Origin: Pseudomonas sp. GD03858 | Lineage (GTDB): Bacteria; Pseudomonadota; Gammaproteobacteria; Pseudomonadales; Pseudomonadaceae | Reading direction: 5' to 3' | NCBI RefSeq assembly: GCF_029840925.1 | Contig: NZ_JAOCDM010000003.1 | Location: 1 to 64,000 of the forward strand | Length of the DNA stretch: 64,000 nt | Shown: positions 17,584 to 26,211 of the stretch, in pieces | Layout of the letters: each line of letters opens with the position of its first letter | Numbering within the stretch: the first letter of the stretch is position 1 | Program-made: the position numbers and the translations under genes | Notes under the pieces: model-generated | Told to the model about the DNA's origin: nothing | Databases searched by the model: none | The model's input: the letters and a program-made list of their open reading frames with translations, nothing else

Positions 17584-18111
17584 GTGACGGAACGCGTGGT
17601 TGCCGCGCTGTTGGGCCTGTGCTTGAGTGGCGGCGTCCTGGCGGCGGACTTTCTCGTCGAGGTGCAGGTTCGCGTGCAACGCGGTTGCATGCTGGCCAAC
17701 CAGCAGCGCGACGCTGGCCCGCAGGCGCTGGGTCGAATCGACCTGGGCGTCGCGGCGCGCCTCGATGGCCCAGGGGCGCCGTTGACCGGCGTGCTGCTGG
17801 CGCAGCGGCCCCCGCGCCTGGAGTGCAACCCCGACACGCCTTACCAGGTCCGTGTCGATGGCGGCCTGCACGGCGGGGTGGGTGAGTTGCGCTACCTCGC
17901 CAGCCCCGATGCCATGGCCCGGCCGATTCCCTATCGTCTTTATCGCGACGCGGCCTGGCGCGAGCCTCTGGCGGTGGATGCGGCGCAATCGGCGCGGGTG
18001 CCGGACAGCGGCGCCGTGGACCTGCCTCTGTATGCGCGGATCGACAAGCTGGCCTGGGTGCCCCGCACCGGGCTGTACACCGACCTGCTCAAAGTCACGG
18101 TCACCTGGTAG
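17584..18111 (+). CDS. SCPU-domain pilin subunit 1 (Csu-type archaic pilus)
   Basis: 175 residues from the GTG at 17584, chosen because AAGGA lies eight bases before it; the ATG at 17563 has no ribosome site. A signal peptide (VVAALLGLCLSGGVLAA) is followed by one spore-coat-U domain with its cysteines (RGCMLAN, RLECNPD) and the family ending LLKVTVTW, whose alternating hydrophobic strand is recognised by a pilus chaperone. It is the first gene of a seven-gene archaic chaperone-usher operon, and the most divergent of the four small subunits. Confidence 0.85.
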   Translation: MTERVVAALLGLCLSGGVLAADFLVEVQVRVQRGCMLANQQRDAGPQALGRIDLGVAARLDGPGAPLTGVLLAQRPPRLECNPDTPYQVRVDGGLHGGVGELRYLASPDAMARPIPYRLYRDAAWREPLAVDAAQSARVPDSGAVDLPLYARIDKLAWVPRTGLYTDLLKVTVTW

Positions 18112-18119
18112 GAAGGGGC

Positions 18120-18668
18120 ATGCCCATGGACGCGCTGCACCGCACTTCGATTCTGCTGCTCACCCTCGGTCCGCTGCTGTTGCCCAGCGGTGCGGCCCAT
18201 GGCACCAGCACCGGCTTCATCCAGGCGCGCCTGGTGATCAGCGCCGCCTGCCAGATCAGCAGCGACCCGCAGCCGGCCACGCTTGGCAACCCCGGCCTGA
18301 TGGACTTCGGCGCGCGCGGGCCGACCTGGGACCAGCCCCTGACCAGCCGGGTCGACGAGGCGGGCGGCGAGGGCAGCCTGCAGATCAGCTGCTCGCCACA
18401 GGTGCGCGCCTTCAGCGTGCGCATCAATGGCGGGCAGAACGGCGGCGACGGCATACGCCGCCTGAGCAATGGCCGTGAACTGATCCCCTACCAGCTGGCC
18501 ATCGACCCGGGCGGCAACAGCCGCTACGGCATCGGCCAGGCCCGTACCTTCACCATCAGCAGTACCCAGCAAGTGCCCGTGCCGATTTACGGCGTGGTGG
18601 TCGCGCAGCCACGCGCGCTGCCCGCCGGGCTGTATCGCGACACCCTCAGGGTGACCCTGGACTGGTAA
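18120..18668 (+). CDS. SCPU-domain pilin subunit 2
   Basis: 182 residues. N-terminal signal (ILLLTLGPLLLPSGAAHG), then an SCPU domain with Cys pair (ISAACQISS and QISCSPQV), the inner motif VRINGGQNGG, PIYGVV, and the conserved end LPAGLYRDTLRVTLDW. The gene starts eight bases after the previous stop behind an AGGAAGGGG site. Secreted to the periplasm and expected to be donated by the CsuC-like chaperone to the usher. Its exact position in the fibre (major shaft or minor adaptor) is not readable. Confidence 0.87.
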   Translation: MPMDALHRTSILLLTLGPLLLPSGAAHGTSTGFIQARLVISAACQISSDPQPATLGNPGLMDFGARGPTWDQPLTSRVDEAGGEGSLQISCSPQVRAFSVRINGGQNGGDGIRRLSNGRELIPYQLAIDPGGNSRYGIGQARTFTISSTQQVPVPIYGVVVAQPRALPAGLYRDTLRVTLDW

Positions 18669-18685
18669 CACGCAAGGAGATTCCG

Positions 18686-19219
18686 ATGCCCAAGCACCTC
18701 ACCCGCTGCATATTCGTTGGTCTCGGCCTGGCTTTGGCCGCCCAGGCCCAGGCCGCCACCGTGACCGGCACCATCAGCTCGACCCTGACGTTGACCGCCG
18801 CCTGCCAGGTCAATGGCAGCGGCGGCAGCTCCGGGCTCAACTTCGGTAGCCTCAATTTCGGCACCCAGGACTCGCTGTTCACCACCGCCAACGGCCAGGT
18901 GCTCGGCGGCGGTGGCGGGGCCATGAGCATTCTCTGCTCGGCAGGCACGGTGCCGACGATCAAGGTGCGTGCCGGTACCCATGATTCGCAGTCCGCCGGG
19001 GGGACTCGGGCCCTGGCCGATGGCGCGGGCAACTTCGTGCCCTACGACTTCTACACCGACGCCGGACACACGCAGTTGCTGGCGATCGACGGCACCATCA
19101 CCCTGCCGACCAGCACCGGCGTGGCGCAGACCGTCAACCTGTACGGCCAGGCCCGCGGCAAGGCCGGCCTGCCGGCCGGGGTGTACACCGACACGGTGGC
19201 GGTCGAGCTGAGTTTCTGA
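18686..19219 (+). CDS. SCPU-domain pilin subunit 3
   Basis: 177 residues with a textbook signal peptide (GLGLALAAQAQA) and one SCPU domain: LTAACQVN, LNFGSLNFGT, ILCSAGTV, VNLYGQ, and LPAGVYTDTVAVELSF at the C-terminus. The glycine-rich turn GQVLGGGGGAM is specific to this copy. AAGGAG precedes the ATG. The next gene follows after three bases. By its canonical sequence it is a candidate for the major (CsuA/B-like) subunit; this is an inference. Confidence 0.88.
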   Translation: MPKHLTRCIFVGLGLALAAQAQAATVTGTISSTLTLTAACQVNGSGGSSGLNFGSLNFGTQDSLFTTANGQVLGGGGGAMSILCSAGTVPTIKVRAGTHDSQSAGGTRALADGAGNFVPYDFYTDAGHTQLLAIDGTITLPTSTGVAQTVNLYGQARGKAGLPAGVYTDTVAVELSF

Positions 19220-19222
19220 GCC

Positions 19223-19726
19223 ATGCCGGGCACGGCGCGGCTGCTGGCCGTCGGGCTGTGCCTGGCGCTGACCCAGGGTGCCCATGCGGTCACCAGCAGC
19301 ACCTTCCAGGTGACGGCGCAGATCGTCGCCGGCTGCCTGGTGGTCGGCGGCGTGACGGCCTATGGCGTGCTCGACTACGGCACCAGTTCGGCGCTGTCCA
19401 CCGCTACCCTGAGCACCTCGCTCGGCGGCAGCACGGTGACCTTCCAGTGCACCCCCGGCGTGGCCCTGAGCATGAGCCTGGACGGCGGCCAGAACAGCGC
19501 CAGCGGCACGCGCAATCTCAAGCGCTCGGGGGGCACGCAGTTGCTGGCCTACCAGCTGTACCGCGACGCCGCGTTCAGCCAGAGCCTGGGCATCGGCAGC
19601 AGCGTGGCGGTGAGCTACAGCGACCCGACGGCGATCAAGCTGCCGGTCTATGGCCGTACCACCCTGACCGGCACCCTGCCGGCCGGGACCTATACCGATG
19701 TCGTGCAAGTGACGGTGACCTGGTGA
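19223..19726 (+). CDS. SCPU-domain pilin subunit 4
   Basis: 167 residues: signal peptide (LLAVGLCLALTQGAHA), SCPU domain with VAGCLVVGGV, TFQCTPGV, MSLDGGQNS, LPVYGRTTL and the C-terminal strand TYTDVVQVTVTW. The three-base gap to the preceding gene suggests coupled translation. It is the last of four tandem subunits before the chaperone gene. Confidence 0.88.
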   Translation: MPGTARLLAVGLCLALTQGAHAVTSSTFQVTAQIVAGCLVVGGVTAYGVLDYGTSSALSTATLSTSLGGSTVTFQCTPGVALSMSLDGGQNSASGTRNLKRSGGTQLLAYQLYRDAAFSQSLGIGSSVAVSYSDPTAIKLPVYGRTTLTGTLPAGTYTDVVQVTVTW

Positions 19727-19761
19727 AAGGCCACTGCGGATAACCAGAGAAGGAGAGGGGC

Positions 19762-20541
19762 ATGGGGGAAGGCGCGAAACGGGCGCGTGGGATCATCGGG
19801 CTGCTGCTGTTGGCCAGCTGCGCATCGGCCTTCGCGGCCACTTCGGTGCTGATCTGGCCGATCGACCCGGTGCTGGAGGCCGACCAGAAGGCCGGCGCGC
19901 TGTGGCTGGAAAACCGCGGCGCGGCGCCGACCAGCCTGCAGGTGCGGGTGTTCGCCTGGCGCCAGGGCGAGTACCAGGAGCAGTTCCAGGCCCAGCGCGA
20001 GATCATCGGCAGCCCGCCGGTGGCCAATATCCCGCCGGGGCAGAAGCAACTGATCCGCCTGACCCGCACCGGCAGCTCGCCCGCAGGCCAGGAACAGGCC
20101 TACCGCATCATCATCGACGAGATCCCTTCGCCGCTGCCGGCCGATGCCGCCAGCGAAGGGCCGAAGGCGGCGATCCGCCTGCAGATGCGCTACTCGGTGC
20201 CGCTGTTCGTCTACGGCGAGGGGCTGTGGGGCAAGCCCGACCCGGAGGGCAAGCGCAGTGCCGAAGGCGTGGGCAAGCCGCAGTTGAGCTGGCGCGCGGT
20301 GACGGTGCAGGGCAAGCCCTATGTCGAGCTGCGCAACACGGGGCCTGTGCATGCGCGGCTGACCGACGTGGTGCTGCAGCAGGCCGGCCAGGACCGGCCG
20401 CTGGTCGAGGGGCTGCTCGGCTACGTGCTGCCCGGCGCCAGCATGCGCTGGCCGGCACCGGCCGCGCCGGGTGCGGCCAGCGTGCTCAAGGGGCGGGTCA
20501 ACGGCCAGGAGGTGGCGCAGGCCATCAAACAGGGGCTGTGA
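19762..20541 (+). CDS. csuC: periplasmic pilus chaperone (CsuC-like, PapD family)
   Basis: 259 residues. A signal peptide (IIGLLLLASCASAFA) precedes two immunoglobulin-like domains. The N-domain has IWPIDPVLEADQKAGALWLENRG and the strand that normally holds the conserved arginine/lysine. The F1-G1 region is IRLQMRYSVPLFVYG, with the alternating hydrophobic G1 strand used for donor-strand complementation. It belongs to the archaic FGL-like chaperones that serve SCPU subunits. It lies 35 bases after the last subunit gene behind an AGGAGAGGGG site. Confidence 0.9.
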   Translation: MGEGAKRARGIIGLLLLASCASAFAATSVLIWPIDPVLEADQKAGALWLENRGAAPTSLQVRVFAWRQGEYQEQFQAQREIIGSPPVANIPPGQKQLIRLTRTGSSPAGQEQAYRIIIDEIPSPLPADAASEGPKAAIRLQMRYSVPLFVYGEGLWGKPDPEGKRSAEGVGKPQLSWRAVTVQGKPYVELRNTGPVHARLTDVVLQQAGQDRPLVEGLLGYVLPGASMRWPAPAAPGAASVLKGRVNGQEVAQAIKQGL

Positions 20542-20583
20542 CCTGCGCTTGAACGGATCACAGGGGCCAGGGAGGACCCGGTA

Positions 20584-20604
20584 ATGGTTGGAAATCGTGT
20601 GTGA
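20584..20604 (+). other. six-codon mini-ORF coupled to the usher start
   Basis: GGAGG at 20571-20575 is spaced correctly for the ATG at 20584, which reads six codons and stops at a TGA overlapping the GTG start of the usher gene (GTGA). The usher GTG itself has no ribosome site nearby. The arrangement looks like a leader peptide that delivers ribosomes to the usher start. Confidence 0.45.
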
Positions 20605-22943
20605 GCTGGGTGCGGGTGGCAACGCACCGGTTGTGGCTGGGCCTGGCGGTGCTGGGGCCCGGCCTGGGCGTGGCCGACGACCTGCCGCCGCCGCCCTCGG
20701 AGCATGCCGCCATCGCCGACGCCACGCTGTACCTCGACTTGTTGGTGAACCAGGTGGCCAAGGCTGAGCTGGTGCCGGTGCAGCAGCGCGCCGGGCGCCT
20801 GTACCTGGCCAGCGAGGTGTTGCGCGAGGCGGGCATCAGGCTGCCGGGCGAGCCCCAGGGCGAAGTGGCCCTGGACGAGATCCCCGGCCTGCACAGCGAC
20901 TACGACAGCCAGAACCAGCGCCTGCTGCTGCAGGTGCCGCCGGCCTGGCTGCCCGACCAGCAGGTCGGCGAGCGCAACCTGTACCCGGCCAGCGACGCGC
21001 GCAGCAGCTTTGGCGCCTTGCTCAACTATGACGCCTACCTCAATGACACCGACGAGGGTGGCAGCTACCTGGCCGCCTGGAACGAGCTGCGCCTGTTCGA
21101 CGACTGGGGCACCTTTTCCACCACCGGGCAGTGGCGCCAGTCGTTCAATGGCGCCCAGGCCCAGGGGCGCCAGGGTTTCCTGCGCTACGACACCACCTTC
21201 CGCTACACCGACGAGCAGCGCCTGCTCACCTACGAGGCCGGCGACCTGGTGACCGGCGCGCTGCCCTGGACCACCTCGGTGCGGGTGGGCGGCTTGCAAC
21301 TGTCCCGCGACTTCGGCGCCCGTCCCGACCTGGTTACCTATCCGCTGCCGGCCTTTGCCGGCGAAGCCGCCGTGCCGACCTCGCTGGACCTGTTCATCAA
21401 CGGCTACAAGAGCAGCAGCACCGAGCTGCAGCCGGGCCCCTACACCCTGACCAACGTGCCGTTCATCAACGGCGCTGGCGAAGCGGTGGTGGTGACCACC
21501 GACGCCCTTGGCCGGCAGGTGTCGACCACCTTGCCGTTCTATGTCACCAGCAGCCTACTGGCCAAGGGCCTGTCGGACTTCTCGGTGGCCGCCGGCAGCC
21601 TGCGCCGCGACTATGCCGTGCGCGATTTCGCCTATGGCCCGGGCGTGGCCTCGGCGACATTGCGCCACGGGGTGTCCGATTACTTCACCCTGGAAACCCA
21701 TGCCGAGAGCGCCGAGTCGATGATGCTCGGCGGCCTGGGCGGCAACCTGCGCCTGGGTACCTTCGGCGTGCTCAACGCGGCGCTGGCCCAGAGCCGTTTC
21801 GAAGGCGATACAGGGCAGCAGGTGGCGCTGGGCTACCAGTACAACAGCCGCCGTATCGGCTTCAACTACCAGCGCGTGCAACGCCACGGCGACTACGCCG
21901 ACCTGTCGCTGGTCGACAGCCCCTTCACCCGCCTGAGCCAGCGCAGCGAGCAGGCCACCCTGAGCCTCAACCTGGACCGCTACGGCAGCCTTGGCGCCGG
22001 TTACTTCGACGTGCGCGCCGGCGACGGCACGCGCACGCGGCTGATCAACCTGAGCTGGAGCAAGCCGCTGTGGCGCAACAGCAGCCTGTACCTGTCGGCC
22101 AACCGCGAGGTCGGTGACAGCCAGTGGGCGGTGCAGGCGCAACTGGTGATCCCGTTCGACCTGCGCGGCACCCTGGCCTTCAGCGCCGAACGCAGCAAGG
22201 ATGGCCAGGACCTGCAGCGGGTCAACTACAGCCAGGCGGTGCCGGTGGGCGGCGGGGTGGGCTACAACCTGGGCTACGCCACTGGCGGCAACCGCGACGA
22301 CTACCGCCAGGCCGACCTGACCTGGCGTCTGCAGTCGGTGCAGTTGCAGGTGGGCGCCTACGGCAGCAGCGGCGAGATGACCCGCTGGGCCGACGCCAGC
22401 GGCTCGTTGGTGCTGATGGATGCAGGCTTGTTCGCCGCCAACCGTATCGACGACGCCTTCGTGGTGGTCAGCACCAGCGGCTACGCCGATGTGCCGGTGC
22501 GCTACGAGAACCAGCAGATCGGCCGCACCGACCGCAACGGCCACCTGTTGGTGCCGTACAGCAGCGGTTACTACCGCGGCAAATACGAGATCGACCCGAT
22601 GGACTTGCCCGCCGATGTGCTGGCGCCGCAGGTGGAGCAGCGCGTGGCGGTGCGCCGTGGCAGTGGCTACCTGCTGGAGTTCCCGCTCAAGCGTGTGCTG
22701 GCGGCAAGCCTGGTGCTGGTCGATGCTGACCAGCGGGAGCTCAAGCTGGGCAGCCGGGTACGCCACCAGGAAAGCGGCGGCGAGGCGGTGGTGGGGTGGG
22801 ATGGGTTGGTCTACTTGGAGAACCTGGCGCCGCACAATCGCCTGCAGGTGGACAAGGCCGATGGCGGGCAGTGCCAGGTGGCGTTCGACCTGCCTGAAGG
22901 GCAGGGGCCGATCCCGCTGATCGGCCCGCTGGTGTGCCGATGA
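20601..22943 (+). CDS. csuD: outer-membrane usher (CsuD-like)
   Basis: 780 residues from GTG. Signal peptide (LWLGLAVLGPGLGVAD), N-terminal chaperone-binding domain (about 30-140, LYLDLLVNQ...), a transmembrane beta-barrel (about 140-660) with many aromatic-ended strands, a plug region near PGPYTLTNVPF, and C-terminal Ig-like domains ending PLIGPLVCR. Ushers of the archaic class are about 750-850 residues, so this one is complete. It assembles and secretes the SCPU subunits. There is no in-frame start closer to the upstream ribosome site, hence the mini-ORF coupling noted separately. Its stop overlaps the next gene's ATG (ATGA). Confidence 0.92.
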   Translation: MSWVRVATHRLWLGLAVLGPGLGVADDLPPPPSEHAAIADATLYLDLLVNQVAKAELVPVQQRAGRLYLASEVLREAGIRLPGEPQGEVALDEIPGLHSDYDSQNQRLLLQVPPAWLPDQQVGERNLYPASDARSSFGALLNYDAYLNDTDEGGSYLAAWNELRLFDDWGTFSTTGQWRQSFNGAQAQGRQGFLRYDTTFRYTDEQRLLTYEAGDLVTGALPWTTSVRVGGLQLSRDFGARPDLVTYPLPAFAGEAAVPTSLDLFINGYKSSSTELQPGPYTLTNVPFINGAGEAVVVTTDALGRQVSTTLPFYVTSSLLAKGLSDFSVAAGSLRRDYAVRDFAYGPGVASATLRHGVSDYFTLETHAESAESMMLGGLGGNLRLGTFGVLNAALAQSRFEGDTGQQVALGYQYNSRRIGFNYQRVQRHGDYADLSLVDSPFTRLSQRSEQATLSLNLDRYGSLGAGYFDVRAGDGTRTRLINLSWSKPLWRNSSLYLSANREVGDSQWAVQAQLVIPFDLRGTLAFSAERSKDGQDLQRVNYSQAVPVGGGVGYNLGYATGGNRDDYRQADLTWRLQSVQLQVGAYGSSGEMTRWADASGSLVLMDAGLFAANRIDDAFVVVSTSGYADVPVRYENQQIGRTDRNGHLLVPYSSGYYRGKYEIDPMDLPADVLAPQVEQRVAVRRGSGYLLEFPLKRVLAASLVLVDADQRELKLGSRVRHQESGGEAVVGWDGLVYLENLAPHNRLQVDKADGGQCQVAFDLPEGQGPIPLIGPLVCR

Positions 22944-23908
22944 ACCGGCTGATCCTTGGGTGCCTGGCAGGGCTGCTGGCGCTGCCGGGGGCTGCCTGGG
23001 CGTTGTGCTCTTCGGTGGCCACCGCGCCGGCGGCCTTCGGCTCGGTCAACTCGACGCTGGTGCGCACCACGGTGCAGAGTGCCTCGACCACCAATGCCGG
23101 CCTGCAGTGCACCGGTTCGCTGTTGTCGCTGTTGACCAGCAATGACCATTTCTATGCCACTTTCACTTCGTCCAGCAGTGGCTTGGTGGGCCCGACCGGT
23201 GATGTGATCCCCTACACGCTCTACGCGAACAATACCACCAGCTATCCGATCAGCCGCGGCGTGCAGTTCGACTTTGCCCGCAACGGCATCATCGATGCCT
23301 TGGGCCTGCTCAACGGCACCACGCCCAAGACCGTGCCGCTGTACCTGAAGACCGTGGTCGGCGCCAACGTCGCCGCCGGCCTGTACCAGGAAACCCTGAA
23401 CATCGCCTGGAGCTGGAACTACTGTTCGGGGATCGGTATCGGTGCCATCTGCCTGGGGCGCGACATCGGCAGTGGCAACCAGACCTTGCTGGTCAGTCTC
23501 ACGGTGACCAACGACTGCCAGATCACCACGCCCAACATCAGCTTCGCCAGCGCGCCGGTGGTGGCCGGGTTCGGCACGGTGAACCAGAGCGTGAGCGTGT
23601 CGTGCACCAAGGGCAGCAACTACACGGTGGGGCTGGATGACGGGCAGAATGTCTCGGGCGGGCGGCGGCGGATGAAGTCCAGCGCCAACAACTATCTGGC
23701 CTATGACATCTTCAAGAGTGCCGGCGTGGTGCGCTGGGGCTCGGTGGGCGCGGCGCGGCGTTCGAGCAGCGATGCCGAGGTGAATCCCGGGGCGGGGACC
23801 GGGACCGGGAGCCAGGTGTTCAACTACAACGCCAAGGTGTACACCGACCAGGCCACACCGCCGGCGGCGACCTATACCGACAGTGTGATTCTGGATGTGC
23901 AGTTCTAG
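22940..23908 (+). CDS. csuE: two-domain SCPU tip protein (CsuE-like adhesin)
   Basis: 322 residues. The signal peptide (GCLAGLLALPGAAWA) is followed by two SCPU-type domains: the first (about 22-185) carries LCSSVATAPAAFGS and the second (about 190-322) begins VTNDCQITTPN and ends TYTDSVILDVQF. In Csu pili the two-domain subunit with an unpaired first domain is the tip adhesin, binding abiotic surfaces through hydrophobic loops. Position at the 3' end of the operon and size both fit. The ATG overlaps the usher stop. Confidence 0.9.
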   Translation: MNRLILGCLAGLLALPGAAWALCSSVATAPAAFGSVNSTLVRTTVQSASTTNAGLQCTGSLLSLLTSNDHFYATFTSSSSGLVGPTGDVIPYTLYANNTTSYPISRGVQFDFARNGIIDALGLLNGTTPKTVPLYLKTVVGANVAAGLYQETLNIAWSWNYCSGIGIGAICLGRDIGSGNQTLLVSLTVTNDCQITTPNISFASAPVVAGFGTVNQSVSVSCTKGSNYTVGLDDGQNVSGGRRRMKSSANNYLAYDIFKSAGVVRWGSVGAARRSSSDAEVNPGAGTGTGSQVFNYNAKVYTDQATPPAATYTDSVILDVQF

Positions 23909-23938
23909 CGCAAAGCCTGATGTTGCCGCGCTGACGCA

Positions 23939-23989
23939 TTCGCGGGTAAACCCGCTTCCACAGCCTGTGGGAGCGGGTTTACCCGCGAA
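23939..23989. repeat. REP palindrome (TTCGCGGGTAAACCCGC type)
   Basis: Inverted 24-base arms TTCGCGGGTAAACCCGCT...CCACA and complement, with one mismatch and a 3-base loop, between the convergent csuE and carboxypeptidase genes. A strong hairpin that may also protect or end both transcripts. Confidence 0.9.
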
Positions 23990-24019
23990 CACCGGCGAAG
24001 CCGGTGCCAACCTCAGTAA

Positions 24020-25168
24020 TCAGCGTAGATCGCCGACCATCTTCAGCAACGTCTCCAGCACCGCCCCGGCCAGCGCCTTCGAGCGCTCGCCCGACCAGCC
24101 GGTGCGCGGGTTCGGCGCATCGTCGTGGTCCTTGAACGGCATCTCCAGGGTCAGCGACAGGCAGTCATGGGCCTGGCCCACGGCATTGCAGGCCAGGGTC
24201 ATGTTGGCCTGGCCCGGCTTGTCGCGGGTGTAGCCGTACTGGGTCTGGAAGTCCGGGGTCAGGCTGCACAGGGTGCTGCGGAACTGCTCTTCGAGCTTGG
24301 CGATGCGTGGCGTGTAGCCGGGGTTGCCCTCGCAGGCCGCGGTGAACACATGGGGGATCTCCTCGTCGCCATGGGCGTCGATGAACGCATCCACACCATG
24401 CAGCTTCATCTGGCTCTGGGCGAAGAACACCTCGGGGCTCAGCTCGACGCTGGCATCCTGCCAGGCGCGGTTGAGGTCCTTGCCCTTGAAGTTGGTGCGC
24501 AGGTGGCCGAGGAAGGCGCCGTCCGGGTTCATGTTGGGGATCAGGTACAGGTCGGCCTTGGCCAGCAGTTGCTGGATGACCGGGCCGTTGGCTTGGAGGG
24601 CGTCGATCACGCCTTCCATGAACCATTCGGCCATGTGCTCGCCGGGGTGCTGCTGGGCGATGATCCACAGCTTGCGCTTGCCGGTCGCGCCACTGCCCGC
24701 GCGTAGCAGCGGGATATCACGGCCCTGCACGCTGCGCCCGCTGGCCAGCAGTTCGACGCCCGGGATCTGCTTGGCGCGCTCGATCAGCTGGTTGTGGCGC
24801 GCGCGCGGGTAGGGCTCGAAATAGGCGAACCAGGCCTGCGCCTGTTCAGCCTTGAAGTCGAAGCTCAGGGCCTTGCCGTCGAACTGGCTGGGCACGCGGA
24901 ACCAGGTCTCCTGGTCGTAGGAGGCCACGGCGTGGTAGCCGGTCCAGGCGTTCTTGTAGGAGGACTCATGGGCGTTGTCCAGGCTGAAGCGATGGACCTG
25001 GCCCGGGGTCAGGCCGCTGGCCTTGAAGTGGAACCACTGGAAGTGGTCGCTGTGGCTGTCCTTGCGGATGTTCAGGTGGACGTGTGCAGGGTTGCTGGCG
25101 TCCAGGACCAGGATGTTGCCGGAGTCGAAATCGCAGTCGATGTGCAGCGGGGAGAGCGTCACGGTCAT
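24020..25168 (-). CDS. M14-family zinc carboxypeptidase (cytosolic deglutamylase-like type)
   Basis: 382 residues, no signal peptide. An N-terminal beta-sandwich (about 1-115, with the WFHFKASGL and YDQETWFRVP stretches typical of the CCP/AGBL group) precedes the peptidase domain. Zinc ligands are in QQHPGEH (HxxE, about residue 172) and DAHGDE; NMNPDGAF and LNRAWQ form the substrate pocket; the catalytic glutamate is in LTLEMPF. Members with this N-domain include eukaryotic tubulin deglutamylases; the bacterial substrate is not established. It is monocistronic and convergent with the pilus operon. Confidence 0.9.
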   Translation of the reverse strand: MTVTLSPLHIDCDFDSGNILVLDASNPAHVHLNIRKDSHSDHFQWFHFKASGLTPGQVHRFSLDNAHESSYKNAWTGYHAVASYDQETWFRVPSQFDGKALSFDFKAEQAQAWFAYFEPYPRARHNQLIERAKQIPGVELLASGRSVQGRDIPLLRAGSGATGKRKLWIIAQQHPGEHMAEWFMEGVIDALQANGPVIQQLLAKADLYLIPNMNPDGAFLGHLRTNFKGKDLNRAWQDASVELSPEVFFAQSQMKLHGVDAFIDAHGDEEIPHVFTAACEGNPGYTPRIAKLEEQFRSTLCSLTPDFQTQYGYTRDKPGQANMTLACNAVGQAHDCLSLTLEMPFKDHDDAPNPRTGWSGERSKALAGAVLETLLKMVGDLR

Positions 25169-25251
25169 TGCCAGCCTCCTGTTGGCGTTGTTGTGACCGT
25201 ACTCTACACCGCTTGGTGGCGAGGGTGCGTATGTTGATCAGGATTAACGTG

Positions 25252-25366
25252 TGTAGGAGCGGCCTTGTGTCGCGAAAGGGCTGCGCAGCAGCCCCAGTTT
25301 TTTGCTAGCGATGCAGAAAGCCGGGGCAGCCTTGCGGCCCATTCGCGACACAAGGCCGCTCCTACA
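25252..25366. repeat. REP palindrome pair (TGTAGGAGCGGCC type)
   Basis: Inverted TGTAGGAGCGGCCTTGTGTC units about 115 bases across. It fills most of the gap between the carboxypeptidase gene and the small sigma/FecR-like gene. Confidence 0.9.
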
Positions 25367-25389
25367 GGGATTGCACAGTGCATGAGGTG

Positions 25390-25905
25390 TCAGGCCAGCA
25401 GCCCCAGCGCCACGAGGGCGGCAACACCAAGCCCGACGGCAATCGAGCAGCCACCCAGCGACAGCGCCGCACGCCCTTGCCGGTACCAGCCGTCATGGCC
25501 CAATTGCCGGGCAGGGGCGAGCAGGCTGCGCCAGCGCAGTTCGGTTTCGTGGAAGGCGCGCAGGTGCTCGGGGTCGGTATCCAGCCAGCGGCGGAAGTCG
25601 ATGCGTTCGCTGGCGGTCACCTGCGGACTTTGCAGGCGCACGTACCATTGGCCGGCGATGCTGGCCAGCGCGTCGCCGGGCGCGCGGGCGGTCTGCAGGG
25701 CCTGGTTCATGTGGCGCTCGATGCTGATCAGCGGCAGGTCCAGGCGTTCGGCGATGGCGGCGAAGCCCTGCTGGTCGAGGCGGTTGAGCAGGAAGACTTG
25801 CTGGACCCGGCGCGGCAGGCGCTTGAGCGCATGCAGCAGCGCGTCATCGCCATGCTGTTCGGCGGTGCGCGGGTCGTGCTCGAGGGGCAGCAGCAGGCGG
25901 GTCAT
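25390..25905 (-). CDS. small fusion of sigma-70 region 4 and a FecR-type N-terminal domain (DUF4880)
   Basis: 171 residues from the ATG at 25905, which has AAGGAG six bases before it. Residues about 22-70 read as sigma region 4 (LPRRVQQVFLLNRLDQQGFAAIAERL, shown here as the stretch, then a recognition-helix-like ISIERHMNQAL). Residues about 78-125 read as DUF4880, the cytosolic N-terminal part of FecR regulators (GQWYVRLQSP, FRRWLDTDPEHLRAF). Residues about 145-170 form one membrane helix. Sigma region 2 and the periplasmic FecR part are both absent, so it is neither a full sigma factor nor a full anti-sigma factor. A Fur-like box lies 70 bases upstream and the PrrF sRNA is next, so iron-linked expression is likely. 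The function is unknown. Confidence 0.8.
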   Translation of the reverse strand: MTRLLLPLEHDPRTAEQHGDDALLHALKRLPRRVQQVFLLNRLDQQGFAAIAERLDLPLISIERHMNQALQTARAPGDALASIAGQWYVRLQSPQVTASERIDFRRWLDTDPEHLRAFHETELRWRSLLAPARQLGHDGWYRQGRAALSLGGCSIAVGLGVAALVALGLLA

Positions 25906-25973
25906 GGATAGCTCCTTGCTCATTAAGGAAAGGGGTGGGGGCATCTTCCTTGACGCGGAATCAGCTTAAGCTA

Positions 25974-25992
25974 AACGAGATTGATTCTCAAG
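25974..25992 (-). promoter_or_regulatory. candidate Fur box before the sigma4-DUF4880 gene
   Basis: On the minus strand the site reads CTTGAGAATCAATCTCGTT, an imperfect palindrome (GAGA/TCTC around TTGAT) close to Pseudomonas Fur boxes. It lies about 70 bases before the ATG. Confidence 0.55.
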
Positions 25993-26089
25993 TGCTGATT
26001 CGGCAAAGATTTGTAATGAGCGTTCACGTCCTGACACAGTTTTGCTATCATCGCCGCCATCAACGATCTTCATTAGCCTGAAGAGCCAA

Positions 26090-26209
26090 AAAAAAATGAC
26101 CCGGCAAAAAGCCGGGTCAAAAACCGTGATTAGCCTGATGAGGAGATAATCTGAGCGTCCGACCTGAGGACGTTGCAGGTTATCCAGCGGGTCTCGCGAC
26201 CTGCTGAGT
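26090..26209 (-). ncRNA. prrF: PrrF-type iron-responsive small RNA
   Basis: About 120 bases. On the minus strand it begins near ACTCAGCAGGTCGCGAG, contains the conserved pairing core CTCCTCATCAGGCTAATC, and runs into CACGGTTTTTGACCCGGC. It ends in a perfect nine-pair terminator stem TGACCCGGC/GCCGGGTCA followed by nine T residues (26088-26119). Promoter and Fur box overlap immediately upstream. PrrF RNAs are made when iron is scarce and, with Hfq, repress mRNAs of iron-rich proteins. Only one copy is in this window; other Pseudomonas carry two. The 5' end is set by comparison with the promoter and may be off by a few bases. Confidence 0.92.
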
Positions 26210-26211
26210 GC

